The notes under the pieces were generated by a model. That model made no database searches and had not been told where the DNA came from. It worked only from the letters and a program-made list of their open reading frames with translations. Shown here in pieces: positions 42,685 through 50,852 of a stretch of DNA of 64,000 bases. The stretch is from Bauldia litoralis (lineage in GTDB: Bacteria; Pseudomonadota; Alphaproteobacteria; Rhizobiales; Kaistiaceae). A program made the translations under genes and the position numbers. Every line of letters begins with the position of its first letter. Positions within the stretch are counted from its first letter, which is position 1. The stretch lies in the NCBI RefSeq assembly GCF_900104485.1, contig NZ_FMXQ01000013.1, positions 1-64,000 on the forward strand, in the 5' to 3' direction.

Positions 42685-43169
42685 TATCGTGCTCCGCCCT
42701 GGTTCTCGATCCGATACGAGGGCTTGCCGGTCTCGACCGTGCGCGCCGGCAGGAACAGTTCCCGCACCGGCCGTGGCCAATTGGCGAACGCCGCCTCGGC
42801 GACATCGAGCTTGATCTTCACGTAATCGGCCGGATCGTCGCCCCAGCTCTGGCGGATGATCTCGGCGGCATGGCGGAGCCTGTCCTGGTCCCACTTCACC
42901 CGCTTCGGCAGGTCGGCGATGACCACAAAGCCGTTGTCGTCGAAGCGGACGGTGCCGGTGTCCTTGCCGGCTTCCGCGCGGCATTGCCCGGCGCGGGCGC
43001 CGTAGCGGCGATCCAGCGCTGCATCGAGCTTGTCCTCGATGCAGCGAAGAGCCGCTTTCTGGGTGCCAAGATCGTCGAGCAGACAGGCCAGTTCCGGTGC
43101 CGAGAGGTCGGCGATCTCCGCGACGGCCAGGTCGCGGATCTGTTCGGTAACGATGAGAGGGGTGTTCAT
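42684..43169 (-). CDS. Hypothetical phage early protein
   Basis: 161 residues from ATG 43169, coupled to the ATPase gene by an overlapping stop/start. Helical N-terminus (VTEQIRDLAVAEIADLSAPE; RCIEDKLDAALDRRYG) and a C-terminal domain (NGFVVIADLPKRVKWDQDR; DYVKIKLDVAEAAFANWPRP). Such proteins commonly precede Sak4-like genes in related prophages. Function unknown. Confidence 0.65.
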   Translation of the reverse strand: MNTPLIVTEQIRDLAVAEIADLSAPELACLLDDLGTQKAALRCIEDKLDAALDRRYGARAGQCRAEAGKDTGTVRFDDNGFVVIADLPKRVKWDQDRLRHAAEIIRQSWGDDPADYVKIKLDVAEAAFANWPRPVRELFLPARTVETGKPSYRIENQGGAR

Positions 43170-43180
43170 CGGCCGTCCCC

Positions 43181-43546
43181 TCACGCCGCCACGGCAAGGC
43201 GAGTGGCGATCGATCGCCGTGCCGCCACCGCTGAAGCCTGAAGGGCGCCACTGCTCCGCACCGCGATGTAGAGCGCATCGTGGGAACCGAGGCGTTTCTG
43301 GACCGGCATCACCAGGCCCTGATCCGCCGCCGCCATCACGCGGCGGGCCAGGCCGACCAGACGCTGGCGTTCCCTGGGATCGCGGACGCGGCCGCTTTCG
43401 CAGCGATCGAGCGCGAGGTGGCCCCGGAAATAGATGACATGGTCGCCCGCTTCGGCATCGACCAGCCAGTCGACAAGGCCGTTTTCGTCGAGCGGAATGG
43501 TCAAGAGCTCGGGCGGGGTGACGGAATGGCGGAGATATCCTGGCAT
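43181..43546 (-). CDS. Hypothetical phage early protein
   Basis: 121 residues from ATG 43546: MPGYLRHSVTPPELLTIPLD, WLVDAEAGDHVIYFRGHLAL, LARRVMAAADQGLVMPVQKR and LYIAVRSS. The GDHVIYFRGHLALDR stretch is a compact beta unit seen in many short phage early proteins. First gene of the early operon after a 148-bp gap that should hold the early promoter. Confidence 0.65.
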   Translation of the reverse strand: MPGYLRHSVTPPELLTIPLDENGLVDWLVDAEAGDHVIYFRGHLALDRCESGRVRDPRERQRLVGLARRVMAAADQGLVMPVQKRLGSHDALYIAVRSSGALQASAVAARRSIATRLAVAA

Positions 43547-43694
43547 CGGGCAAACCTCTCGGCTTCGGCCGGGAGGGGTGCTCACGACCGTTGGGCGTTT
43601 CGTTTCTGTCTGGCGCGAGGTGGAAGGAAACCGGCCTGGTCATCCCCGCTACTCGTAAGGTAGCGATCGAGGGGTCGGTTTTTCCCAGGAGGGG

Positions 43695-44303
43695 TCAGGG
43701 AGCGTCGAGGAAACGCAAATCGGCGAGTCCAACGGCCATCAGCCGGTAGCGGATTTCGCGAAGACGCCGATAGAATTCGCTCGTCGACAAGCCGGAAGCG
43801 CGCTGCGCTTCCGCCAGGTGGCCTTCGGCGACAAGTGCGGCTTCGGCGACAAGGCGAAGCTCGGGCGGCAGGATTTCCAGGAAGCGATGCAGTGCGTGGA
43901 GATACAGGATGTCATTGGCGCCTGGCGCAGAAGGGTCGGCAAGCGCCAAACCGGGTGAAGCCTCTCCGTCCCGGTCGTCATCACGATCGCTGTCTTGATC
44001 CAGCGAAGGGCCGCGCCGACGAAGGTGATCGGCATGGGCGTCGGCAACGCCCTGCGCCGCCTGGCGCGCCACCCGATGCACGAAGGGCGTCCACGGTCCG
44101 CGCCTGACGTCGAAGAACTTCTGTCGCTCGAGCAGAGCGAGAAGAACCTGTTGCTCGGCGTCCTGCCGGTCGGACCCGGAAAGCCCCAGGGTTCGTCCGA
44201 CGCGACGCGCCTGATAGGCGGCCGCCGCCATCATCACCCTCAGCATCCTGGCATCGAGGGCATCGGGCTCGCTCGGATCGTCTACGCTGGCAGTCTCGGA
44301 CAT
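43695..44303 (-). CDS. Sigma-70-like transcription regulator
   Basis: About 202 residues from ATG 44303. A region-2-like part (RTLGLSGSDRQDAEQQVLLA, FFDVRRGPWTPFVHRVARQA), an Asp-rich loop, and a region-4-like HTH at the end (LAEAQRASGLSTSEFYRRLR). The overall order matches ECF-like sigma factors. It may direct late or early phage transcription. Lies between the early operon and the repressor gene. Confidence 0.68.
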   Translation of the reverse strand: MSETASVDDPSEPDALDARMLRVMMAAAAYQARRVGRTLGLSGSDRQDAEQQVLLALLERQKFFDVRRGPWTPFVHRVARQAAQGVADAHADHLRRRGPSLDQDSDRDDDRDGEASPGLALADPSAPGANDILYLHALHRFLEILPPELRLVAEAALVAEGHLAEAQRASGLSTSEFYRRLREIRYRLMAVGLADLRFLDAP

Positions 44304-44425
44304 GGCGGTCACCCCGGATGGCTCGGTTGTGGTCTTGAAAGGCAGATGCGACTGGACAGACTCTTCCCGTTCCCCGGCGAGCCGTCGGGGCTCAATCAGA
44401 AATCGGAACGTGCCGGATTACGGCG

Positions 44426-44707
44426 TCAGGTTCGGCGGCGCGACTTGAACTCGCGGTAGACCGAAATCGCCAGTTCCAGGTCGCCCTGCATGTCGGGCGG
44501 CAGACGCGCCGCCTCGATGAAGGCGCGGTCGGTCGCCAGACCAAGCCGCTCGCAGGCGGCAATGATCAGCGAATTCTTCGGCGCCAGCTCAAGTCCCCGC
44601 TCGATGCGCGACCAATAGGCCGGCGAGATGTCGATCGACCGGGAGAACTCCTTGAGCGAGATTCCCGCTTCTTCGCGCCTGCTCCTGATCCACGGTCCAA
44701 AAGCCAT
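44426..44707 (-). CDS. XRE-family HTH repressor (ImmR-like)
   Basis: 93 residues from ATG 44707. The HTH is plain: MAFGPWIRSRREEAGISLKE, FSRSIDISPAYWSRIERGLE, LAPKNSLIIAACERLGLATD. It follows the ImmA-like gene by 14 bp. The pair is a repressor/antirepressor-protease switch of the ImmR/ImmA kind known from ICEBs1 and many prophages. Confidence 0.85.
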   Translation of the reverse strand: MAFGPWIRSRREEAGISLKEFSRSIDISPAYWSRIERGLELAPKNSLIIAACERLGLATDRAFIEAARLPPDMQGDLELAISVYREFKSRRRT

Positions 44708-44721
44708 GATGTCGCTCTCCC

Positions 44722-45465
44722 TCAAAGACCCTGCCAGGACCGAACGCCACGCAGGAGATCGTAACGCTCGAGCCTGACCCGGATGAAACTCTCCGAGACG
44801 CAATAGCGCTCGGCCAACGTGAAGATCGCCTCCTCGGCAGCCTCCGTCTCCAGCGCCGTTGCCTCGTATGCAGGCGCTCCGGAGATGACCGTCGAGGGCC
44901 GCGCCGCCGGCGGAAACCGGTGCCGCCTGGCCTGCCGCTGCCAGTCGACGCGCAGGAGCGACGGCGGAACCAGCAGCGCGCCCATGAACTCATTGGCGCG
45001 GACTTCACGCGGGTCCCGGAGGTTCTTCATCGAGGCAAAGCCCGAACGGACCGGCGCCGCAGGCGGAACCACAATCCAGCCCGGTGCGTCGAAGACCAGA
45101 TGGCCGATCTCATGCGCGATCGTCGAACGCAGCAGGGTATCGGCGCCCTCGAGCATCGGTCCGTTCACCGAGACCAGCACGCAGTCGGGCGATGCCTTGT
45201 CATATTCGGTTACCCCCATCACCTGCCGGCCAGCCCTGTTGAGAACCCGATGGTCGAGATCCCAGGCAACGTCGAAGGCGATCCCGTTGATGTCGAGCCG
45301 TGACAGCCGCTCGGCCACATCGGCGAGGGGGAGCCGCCGCTCGAAACCATCCTTCGCCAACTGGCTGCGCAAGGCCCGGGCGACGCTCCAGATATCGGCC
45401 GCCGACAGCCGTTCCGGATCTGCGGTGAATCGGGAGTGGCGGTAGGCGGCGGTCACAGGGGTCAT
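44722..45465 (-). CDS. ImmA/IrrE family metallopeptidase
   Basis: 247 residues. Zinc site STIAHEIGHLVFDAPGW (HEIGH at 118-122) and third ligand region PREVRANEFMGALLVPPS. The C-terminus includes an HTH-like segment (LAERYCVSESFIRVRLERY). In ICEBs1 ImmA cleaves ImmR to trigger induction; here it probably cleaves the XRE protein encoded just downstream. Confidence 0.88.
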   Translation of the reverse strand: MTPVTAAYRHSRFTADPERLSAADIWSVARALRSQLAKDGFERRLPLADVAERLSRLDINGIAFDVAWDLDHRVLNRAGRQVMGVTEYDKASPDCVLVSVNGPMLEGADTLLRSTIAHEIGHLVFDAPGWIVVPPAAPVRSGFASMKNLRDPREVRANEFMGALLVPPSLLRVDWQRQARRHRFPPAARPSTVISGAPAYEATALETEAAEEAIFTLAERYCVSESFIRVRLERYDLLRGVRSWQGL

Positions 45466-45611
45466 CAGGCTTCTCCGTCTCTGTGTTCGCTATTTGTTCT
45501 CACATCTCAACACCGGAGTCGAGTCACAATTGCGCGGTCACGCAACTGCTATCCCCGCAATCCCCAACACCTCCTGGGAAGAAATCGGGGCTCGACCGCT
45601 ACCTGATCAAT

Positions 45612-45809
45612 ATGAGCAACGGCCTCGATCCCAACCTGATGAGCCCCGCTGAGCGCATCGCCGAAATCGCCGGGATTCTGGCGGCCGGGCTCATGCGTCT
45701 CCGGGCGCGACAGTCCACTCCTTTATCTGCTGACTTCGGAGAAAGTTCGCTCGACTGTTCCGACCACCAGAGCGGTCATGCCAACTCCAGAACGGAGAAT
45801 GGCCGATGA
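45612..45809 (+). CDS. Small protein preceding the DUF2924/recombinase cassette
   Basis: 65 residues from ATG 45612: MSNGLDPNLMSPAERIAEIA, GILAAGLMRLRARQSTPLS, FGESSLDCSDHQSGHAN. This short protein recurs upstream of DUF2924 in alphaproteobacteria, as I recall. The stop overlaps the DUF2924 start (ATGA). Function unknown. Confidence 0.75.
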   Translation: MSNGLDPNLMSPAERIAEIAGILAAGLMRLRARQSTPLSADFGESSLDCSDHQSGHANSRTENGR

Positions 45810-46252
45810 CCGACACGGTGCTTGCCCAACTTGCGAAACTGAAGACGACGCCGACGCCGGACCTGAAACGGCAGTGGCGGGATTTGTTCGAGACCGAACC
45901 ACCGCCCTACAATCGGCGCTTCCTCGAAAGTAGGCTGGCGTACAGGATTCAGGAACTGGCCTACGGCGGTCTCAAGCCCGCGACGATCGAGCGGCTCAAG
46001 GCGCTGGGCGAGCAGTTCGACAGCGGCAAGGTCGATGTCCGAAGCAGGCGCTTCGACAACAGGCCGATCGCTGGCACCCGGCTCATTCGTGAGTGGCAGG
46101 GCGTCGAGTACGCCGTGACCGTTCTTCACGACGGCTATGAGTGGCAGGGGAGGCCATACCAGTCGCTCTCCGCCGTCGCCCGCGCCATCACCGGCACGCA
46201 GTGGAATGGCTGGGCCTTCTTCGGCCTGAAGAACCGGCGGGGGCAGGCATGA
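45806..46252 (+). CDS. DUF2924 protein
   Basis: 148 residues with the DUF2924 pattern: LAQLAKLKTTPTPDLKRQWR, FETEPPPYNRRFLESRLAYR, RLIREWQGVEYAVTVLHDGY, YEWQGRPYQSLSAVARAITG, TQWNGWAFFGLKNR. It is nearly always coupled to the downstream serine recombinase in alphaproteobacterial elements and may be a recombination accessory. Overlaps both neighbours by 4 bp. Confidence 0.9.
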   Translation: MTDTVLAQLAKLKTTPTPDLKRQWRDLFETEPPPYNRRFLESRLAYRIQELAYGGLKPATIERLKALGEQFDSGKVDVRSRRFDNRPIAGTRLIREWQGVEYAVTVLHDGYEWQGRPYQSLSAVARAITGTQWNGWAFFGLKNRRGQA

Positions 46253-47565
46253 AGAAGCCGATGGTCCGCAAGCTCCGCTGCGCGGTCTACACCCGGAAAT
46301 CCTCCGAGGAAGGCCTCGACATGGAGTTCAACAGCCTCGACGCGCAGCGCGAGGCCTGTGAGGCCTACGTCGCCAGCCAGAAGCCGGAGGGCTGGCTGCT
46401 GGTTCCGGACCATTACGATGACGGTGGGTTCTCGGGAGGCACTCTGGAACGGCCGGCACTGAAGCGGCTTCTCGCCGATATCGAAGACCGCCGCATCGAT
46501 GTGGTCGTCGTCTACAAGATCGACCGGCTCAGCCGTTCGCTGATGGACTTCGCCAGGCTGGTGGAGGTCTTCGACCGCGGCGGCGTCACCTTTGTCAGCG
46601 TCACCCAGTCGTTCAATACGACGACGTCGATGGGCCGGCTGACGCTCAACATCCTGCTCTCCTTCGCCCAGTTCGAGCGCGAGGTGATCGGCGAGCGCAT
46701 CCGCGACAAGTTCGCGGCCTCCCGAAAGCGCGGTATGTGGATGGGCGGCTGGACGCCTCTGGGTTATGACGTCAGGGAGAGAAAACTCGTCATCAACGAA
46801 ACCGAAGCGATGGTCGTCCGTCGCATCTTCGAGCGCTTCGTGAAATGCGGCTCGGCCACCACCCTGACCCGCGAACTTTCCGCCGAAGGCGTTGTCAACA
46901 AGTACGGCAAGCCGATCGACACGGGGATGCTCTACAAGCTCCTCAACAACCGGGTCTATGTCGGCGACGCCGTTCACAAGGGCGCCGCATATCCCGGCGA
47001 ACACGAGCCGATCGTCTCCAGAACTCTGTGGGACAGGGTCCATGCAGTCCTTGCCGTGAGTCCGCGAAAACGCGCCGGGAATACCCGGGCGCAGACGCCG
47101 GCTCTTCTGAAGGGCCTCATCTTCGGACCGGACGGCCGCGCCATGTCGCCGACTCACACCCGCAAGGGCGGCAAGTTGTACCGCTACTATGTCAGCCAGT
47201 CGGTGATCAAAGGCAGCGCCGACGACTGTCCGGTCAGCCGGGTGCCGGCCGGCGAGATCGAGGCCGCCGTCGTGGATCAGTTGCGCGGCATGCTGCGGTC
47301 GCCCGAGATTGTCGTCGCGACGTGGCGAGCAGCGCGGAACGAAGACGCGGCAATCACCCAGGCCGACGTCCGTGAGGCGATCGAACGACTCGATCCGATT
47401 TGGGAGGAACTGTTCTCGGCCGAGCAGGCGCGCATCGTCCGGCTCCTCGTCGAGCGGATTGATGTCGGACTGGACGGCCTTGATGTTCGGCTCAGGATCG
47501 AGGGTCTTGCCCATATGGTCCGGGATCTCGCCGGTGTCGCCAGCCCGATTCAGAAGGTTGCCTGA
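46249..47565 (+). CDS. Large serine recombinase (prophage integrase candidate)
   Basis: 438 residues from ATG 46249. Resolvase catalytic domain with RCAVYTRKSSEEG (Ser near 18), NSLDAQREACEAYV, VVVVYKIDRLSRSLMDFARL, and TLNILLSFAQFEREVIGERI. A recombinase domain follows (TPLGYDVRERKLVINETEA; RELSAEGVVNKYGKPIDTGM, LYKLLNNRVYVG) and then a zinc-ribbon-like region. This is the most likely enzyme for integration and excision of the prophage at its right end. No attL/attR core could be identified by eye. Confidence 0.92.
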   Translation: MKKPMVRKLRCAVYTRKSSEEGLDMEFNSLDAQREACEAYVASQKPEGWLLVPDHYDDGGFSGGTLERPALKRLLADIEDRRIDVVVVYKIDRLSRSLMDFARLVEVFDRGGVTFVSVTQSFNTTTSMGRLTLNILLSFAQFEREVIGERIRDKFAASRKRGMWMGGWTPLGYDVRERKLVINETEAMVVRRIFERFVKCGSATTLTRELSAEGVVNKYGKPIDTGMLYKLLNNRVYVGDAVHKGAAYPGEHEPIVSRTLWDRVHAVLAVSPRKRAGNTRAQTPALLKGLIFGPDGRAMSPTHTRKGGKLYRYYVSQSVIKGSADDCPVSRVPAGEIEAAVVDQLRGMLRSPEIVVATWRAARNEDAAITQADVREAIERLDPIWEELFSAEQARIVRLLVERIDVGLDGLDVRLRIEGLAHMVRDLAGVASPIQKVA

Positions 47566-47990
47566 TGGAGGCGGTGCCGACCCTCACCGTCCGGGTACCC
47601 TTTGTCATCCGCAGGCGGGGCGGCCGCAAGCTGGTCATCGCACCGGATGGAACCGTTGCCGCCCCTTGCCGGCACCATGTCGATAACGCCATGGTCAAGG
47701 CGCTGGCCCGAGCCTTCCGCTGGCGCGAGATGCTGGAGAACGGAGCGTACGCCACCGTCGGGGAGATCGCAGCGGCCGAAAAGATCAACCCGTCCTACGT
47801 GAGCCGGGTGCTGCGGCTGACGCTGCTGGCGCCGGAGACCGTTGAGTCGATCCTTGATGGATTGCAGCCTGCGGAGATGACGCTGGCGGTGCTGATGGAG
47901 CCGTTCCCGATCCCGTGGCGGGAGCAAGAATTGATCGCAGGGCCGCTGTCGCGCCATTCTTTCAGTCGATCGGCGCTCGTCGACCCATGA
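47565..47990 (+). CDS. HTH protein following the recombinase
   Basis: 141 residues. N-terminal strand region (LTVRVPFVIRRRGGRKLVIA), then a helical HTH part (ATVGEIAAAEKINPSYVSRV, LRLTLLAPETVESIL) similar to ParB/KorB-type HTHs. Its ATG overlaps the recombinase TGA by one base. It is a usual third partner of DUF2924-recombinase cassettes, possibly a directionality factor. Confidence 0.8.
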   Translation: MEAVPTLTVRVPFVIRRRGGRKLVIAPDGTVAAPCRHHVDNAMVKALARAFRWREMLENGAYATVGEIAAAEKINPSYVSRVLRLTLLAPETVESILDGLQPAEMTLAVLMEPFPIPWREQELIAGPLSRHSFSRSALVDP

Positions 47991-48013
47991 AAGCCGCTCT
48001 TGCATCCCAGATC

Positions 48014-48925
48014 TCAAGCTGCGGCGAAAGCTTCTCTGTGCCGGCCCAGATAGGAGGGATGTGGCCAAAGCTGTCGATCGACAGGTAGGTGAATTCGATC
48101 CAGCTGCTGTGCAAAAAGCACTCGCAACTCACTCGGCACTTTATTGTGCGAAACCAGCAAACCGAAGTCGTCCGTGAGGCTGATGAGATGTCGGTCGAAA
48201 AGCCAATGGCAGGTAGCCGAAAGCGCGATCCCATTCTGTACGACATCCGGTCCACCCTCAGCTACCGGCCAGATGTGAGCGGCCTGAGCCTCTGCTTTGC
48301 CGCCACCGTTGATGATGCGCAACCGTGTGACGGCGCATCGGCCGTCATATGCGTCAACGACAGCCCGCCGGAAGGCCGCATCTCTGATTTTTCGGTTCAC
48401 GAGCATCTGTGCAATGCGCCGTTCTTGCTCCTCTGGTGCGGCGGACACCATCGCTAGGACTTCAGCGTCGGCGTGACGACTATCGAGCTCGAGACGAATG
48501 GCGTTTGCAGGGTCCAGGGTTTCGTGAAGACCGGCAACAGCGATGGCGCCGAATTCGTCCTCAGAGATCGTTCTTATGGACCGGCCTTGGAGGGCGGCGC
48601 CAATTCGAGACGGGTTCTCTACCTCGTTTAGTTTGCGCTCGTAGAAGCGTGCGCCTCGGCGCAGTGAGACCACGACATCGAACGGGAGAAAGTCATCGAC
48701 ATAGGCATATGAGAAACCCGACTTCGACGGGTCCGACTCGATCTGCGTCACCCTAGCGACCGCGACGTATCCCTCGCGGCCGTTGCCGCGCCGAGGCTCT
48801 CTGTAGACGATCCAATCCCCCATGGCCCGCTCGGCCTCGGCGAGGTAGCGATTCGGAAAATGATACCGCCGGGTGATGTCGTCGTCGTATCCGGTGCCGG
48901 ATCGGGTATCGAAGATGGCCTTCAT
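48014..48925 (-). CDS. EVE/PUA-like domain HNH endonuclease
   Basis: 303 residues. The N-terminal half (DWIVYREPRRGNGREGYVAV, ARVTQIESDP, PFDVVVSLRRGARFYERKLN) resembles an EVE/PUA-type reader of modified bases. The C-terminal half is an HNH nuclease: VVDAYDGRCAVTRLRIINGG, AQAAHIWPVAEGGPDVVQNG, IALSATCHWLFDRHLISL. Reader-nuclease fusions of this form act as modification-dependent (type IV) restriction enzymes. It converges on the recombinase module and is divergent from the defence operon. Confidence 0.8.
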   Translation of the reverse strand: MKAIFDTRSGTGYDDDITRRYHFPNRYLAEAERAMGDWIVYREPRRGNGREGYVAVARVTQIESDPSKSGFSYAYVDDFLPFDVVVSLRRGARFYERKLNEVENPSRIGAALQGRSIRTISEDEFGAIAVAGLHETLDPANAIRLELDSRHADAEVLAMVSAAPEEQERRIAQMLVNRKIRDAAFRRAVVDAYDGRCAVTRLRIINGGGKAEAQAAHIWPVAEGGPDVVQNGIALSATCHWLFDRHLISLTDDFGLLVSHNKVPSELRVLFAQQLDRIHLPVDRQLWPHPSYLGRHREAFAAA

Positions 48926-49026
48926 CTGGCTCGACCGTGGTCTGACGTAAGGAAGACGCCTGGACTCACCTCACCATGAGGGGTTCCGATTCACCCACCT
49001 CAACCAAGAAACCATACTTAACTCGC

Positions 49027-49052
49027 TGGCAAAATTTGGCAAGAAATGGCAT
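49027..49052. promoter_or_regulatory. Triple TGGCAA repeats with 10-bp period upstream of the defence operon
   Basis: TGGCAA at 49027 and 49037 and TGGCAT at 49047 lie on one helical face, 34 bp before the HTH start codon. Probably an operator for the HTH protein or another regulator of the operon. Confidence 0.55.
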
Positions 49053-49085
49053 GCTTTCCAACTGTTGAGGCATGAGAGTCGATTG

Positions 49086-49337
49086 ATGCCGGACGAAATA
49101 TTGACGCTGCCTGAAGTCGCTGAATTGCTGAAGGTCGGACAAAAGACCCTCTACACTTTGGCTCAAAGGCGACGACTGCCCGCGTTCAAGGTTCTTGGGC
49201 AGTGGCGCTTCAAGCGCGTTGATATCGATCGTTGGATCGAAGAGCAGAAATCAGCTGTGAAAGAATTCGTGCCGGAACTCCCCGCTCCGCAAACCAAGAA
49301 GCGCCCGAAGAAAATCAGAACTCGCCGAGGTCGATGA
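49086..49337 (+). CDS. Excisionase/MerR-type HTH DNA-binding protein
   Basis: 83 residues from ATG 49086 (a TTG at 49065 is possible). LTLPEVAELLKVGQKTLYTL, AQRRRLPAFKVLGQWRFKR and VDIDRWIEEQK form the classic excisionase-family winged helix; the C-terminus is a basic tail (KKRPKKIRTRRGR). First gene of the operon, overlapping the methyltransferase start by ATGA. Probably an autoregulator of the operon or a DNA-targeting subunit. Confidence 0.85.
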   Translation: MPDEILTLPEVAELLKVGQKTLYTLAQRRRLPAFKVLGQWRFKRVDIDRWIEEQKSAVKEFVPELPAPQTKKRPKKIRTRRGR

Positions 49338-50440
49338 TGAAAAACCGAAGCATCGCATGTATCGACCTATTTTGTGGTGCCGGTGGCCTCACTCATGGGC
49401 TGATCGCTGAAGGCCTTGATGTCGTCGCAGGCATAGACGTCGATGACGCCTGTCGTCACCCATTCGAAACCAACAACGCTTCGCGGTTCATTAAAGCAAA
49501 TGTAGAGCAAGTATCTTCGAAGCGGATCAACGCGCTATTCGGTGATGCTGAGATCCGTGTTCTGGCTGGGTGTGCCCCCTGCCAGCCGTTCTCAACCTAT
49601 GCGCAACGATACGACGTGGTCGGAAGTCCTCGATGGGCCCTTTTGAAGCATTTCGGCCGTTTGATCAAAGACACGCGACCCGAATTGATAACGATGGAGA
49701 ATGTGCCGTCGGTAACCAAGCACGCCGTATTCGACGAGTTTGTCGAGGCTTTGGAGGATTCAGGATACAACGTGCACCGAGAGGTGATCGATAGTAGCCG
49801 GTTTGGCCTACCTCAACGTCGACGACGCATGGTGCTGCTGGCATCCTTGCTGGGCCCAATTGGACTCATTCCATCCACGCATGAGCGACCGGTAACCGTT
49901 CGCTCGGCCATCGGCCGACTGCCGCCGATCACACAGGGTGGAACGTATGCGAAGGATCAGCTGCATGCCGCATCCAAGCTGTCTGATTTAAACCTAGAGA
50001 GAATTCGCGCGTCGCGCCCTGGAGGGACTTGGCGCGATTGGCCGAAGCACCTCGTCGCCGAATGCCACCGGCGTGAAACCGGCCACACCTACCCTGGGGT
50101 CTATGGGCGGATGGTCTGGGACGAGCCAGCCCCTACATTGACGACCCAATTCTACGGTTTCGGAAATGGTCGCTTCGGTCACCCCGAGCAAGATCGCGGA
50201 ATCTCATTGCGCGAAGGCGCGGTACTTCAAGGATTTCCGGACTCCTATTCTTTTTTGCCCCACGGCGCTCCGATCCAGTTCAAAGCTCTGGGCCGTATGA
50301 TCGGGAATGCCGTCCCTGTCGTTCTTGGCAGGGTCATTGGCCAAAGCATCTCCGCACACCTCGACTTCGAAGCAGAGCAGCCAACTCGCATAACGACGGG
50401 AGCCGTCGCAGATGTCGCGCTTAAGTCCCTCGTCGCCTGA
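49334..50440 (+). CDS. DNA (cytosine-5) methyltransferase
   Basis: 368 residues from ATG 49334. Motif I CIDLFCGAGGLTHGL, motif IV GCAPCQPFSTY with the catalytic Cys, motif VI ITMENVPSV, motif VIII SRFGLPQRRRRMVLLAS, and the C-terminal ALGRMIGNAVPVVLG. All core motifs are intact, so active C5 methylation is expected. It is partnered with Vsr and sits before DrmD; it could play the role of class-2 DISARM DrmMII or be a fused-in Dcm/Vsr unit. Confidence 0.92.
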   Translation: MMKNRSIACIDLFCGAGGLTHGLIAEGLDVVAGIDVDDACRHPFETNNASRFIKANVEQVSSKRINALFGDAEIRVLAGCAPCQPFSTYAQRYDVVGSPRWALLKHFGRLIKDTRPELITMENVPSVTKHAVFDEFVEALEDSGYNVHREVIDSSRFGLPQRRRRMVLLASLLGPIGLIPSTHERPVTVRSAIGRLPPITQGGTYAKDQLHAASKLSDLNLERIRASRPGGTWRDWPKHLVAECHRRETGHTYPGVYGRMVWDEPAPTLTTQFYGFGNGRFGHPEQDRGISLREGAVLQGFPDSYSFLPHGAPIQFKALGRMIGNAVPVVLGRVIGQSISAHLDFEAEQPTRITTGAVADVALKSLVA

Positions 50441-50852
50441 GGCCAGCCGTCGGATGGCCCGCGTGCGGCAGAAGGGCACGCAAGCGGAGCTCGACCTTCG
50501 CAGGGTTCTACATGCCAGGGGCCTGCGCTATCGTATCCAAGTGCCACTGTTGGCGAAGCCCAGACGCGTCGCCGATATCGTCTTCACCAGTGCGCGGATA
50601 GCCGTCTTCGTCGACGGATGCTTCTGGCACGGCTGTCCCGAGCACGCCTCGTGGCCGAAGAGTAATGCTGCTTTCTGGCGCAAAAAGATCGAAACCAATC
50701 GTTCCAGGGATGCCGATACCGATCAGCGGCTGAGAGCACTTGGTTGGAGGATCGTCCGGATCTGGGAACACGAGGACGTCAGCGATGCCGCGGGCCGGAT
50801 CGCCGAGCTCGTCGATGCACGCAAGATGAACGGGACCGACCCATGTCGATGA
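50412..50852 (+). CDS. vsr: Vsr-family very short patch repair endonuclease
   Basis: 146 residues overlapping the methyltransferase by 29 bp. Vsr features: MARVRQKGTQAELDLRRVLH, ARGLRYRIQVPLL, RRVADIVFTSARIAVFVDGC, FWHGCPEHASWPKSN, FWRKKIETNRSRDADTDQRL, ALGWRIVRIWEHED. The catalytic Asp (ADIVF) and His (CFWHGC) are present. Vsr nicks T:G mismatches arising from 5mC deamination, so it complements the C5 methyltransferase; it could also be a restriction nuclease of the system. Confidence 0.9.
   Translation: MSRLSPSSPEASRRMARVRQKGTQAELDLRRVLHARGLRYRIQVPLLAKPRRVADIVFTSARIAVFVDGCFWHGCPEHASWPKSNAAFWRKKIETNRSRDADTDQRLRALGWRIVRIWEHEDVSDAAGRIAELVDARKMNGTDPCR

Noticed and set aside
46135-47514. 459-codon minus-strand frame opposite the serine recombinase
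   Set aside because: Antisense shadow of the recombinase; the plus-strand frame has complete catalytic motifs and operon overlaps.
47950-48013. attR core matching a left-end attL
   Set aside because: I compared the right end with the 3.2-4.5 kb region by eye and found no shared core sequence that I could defend.
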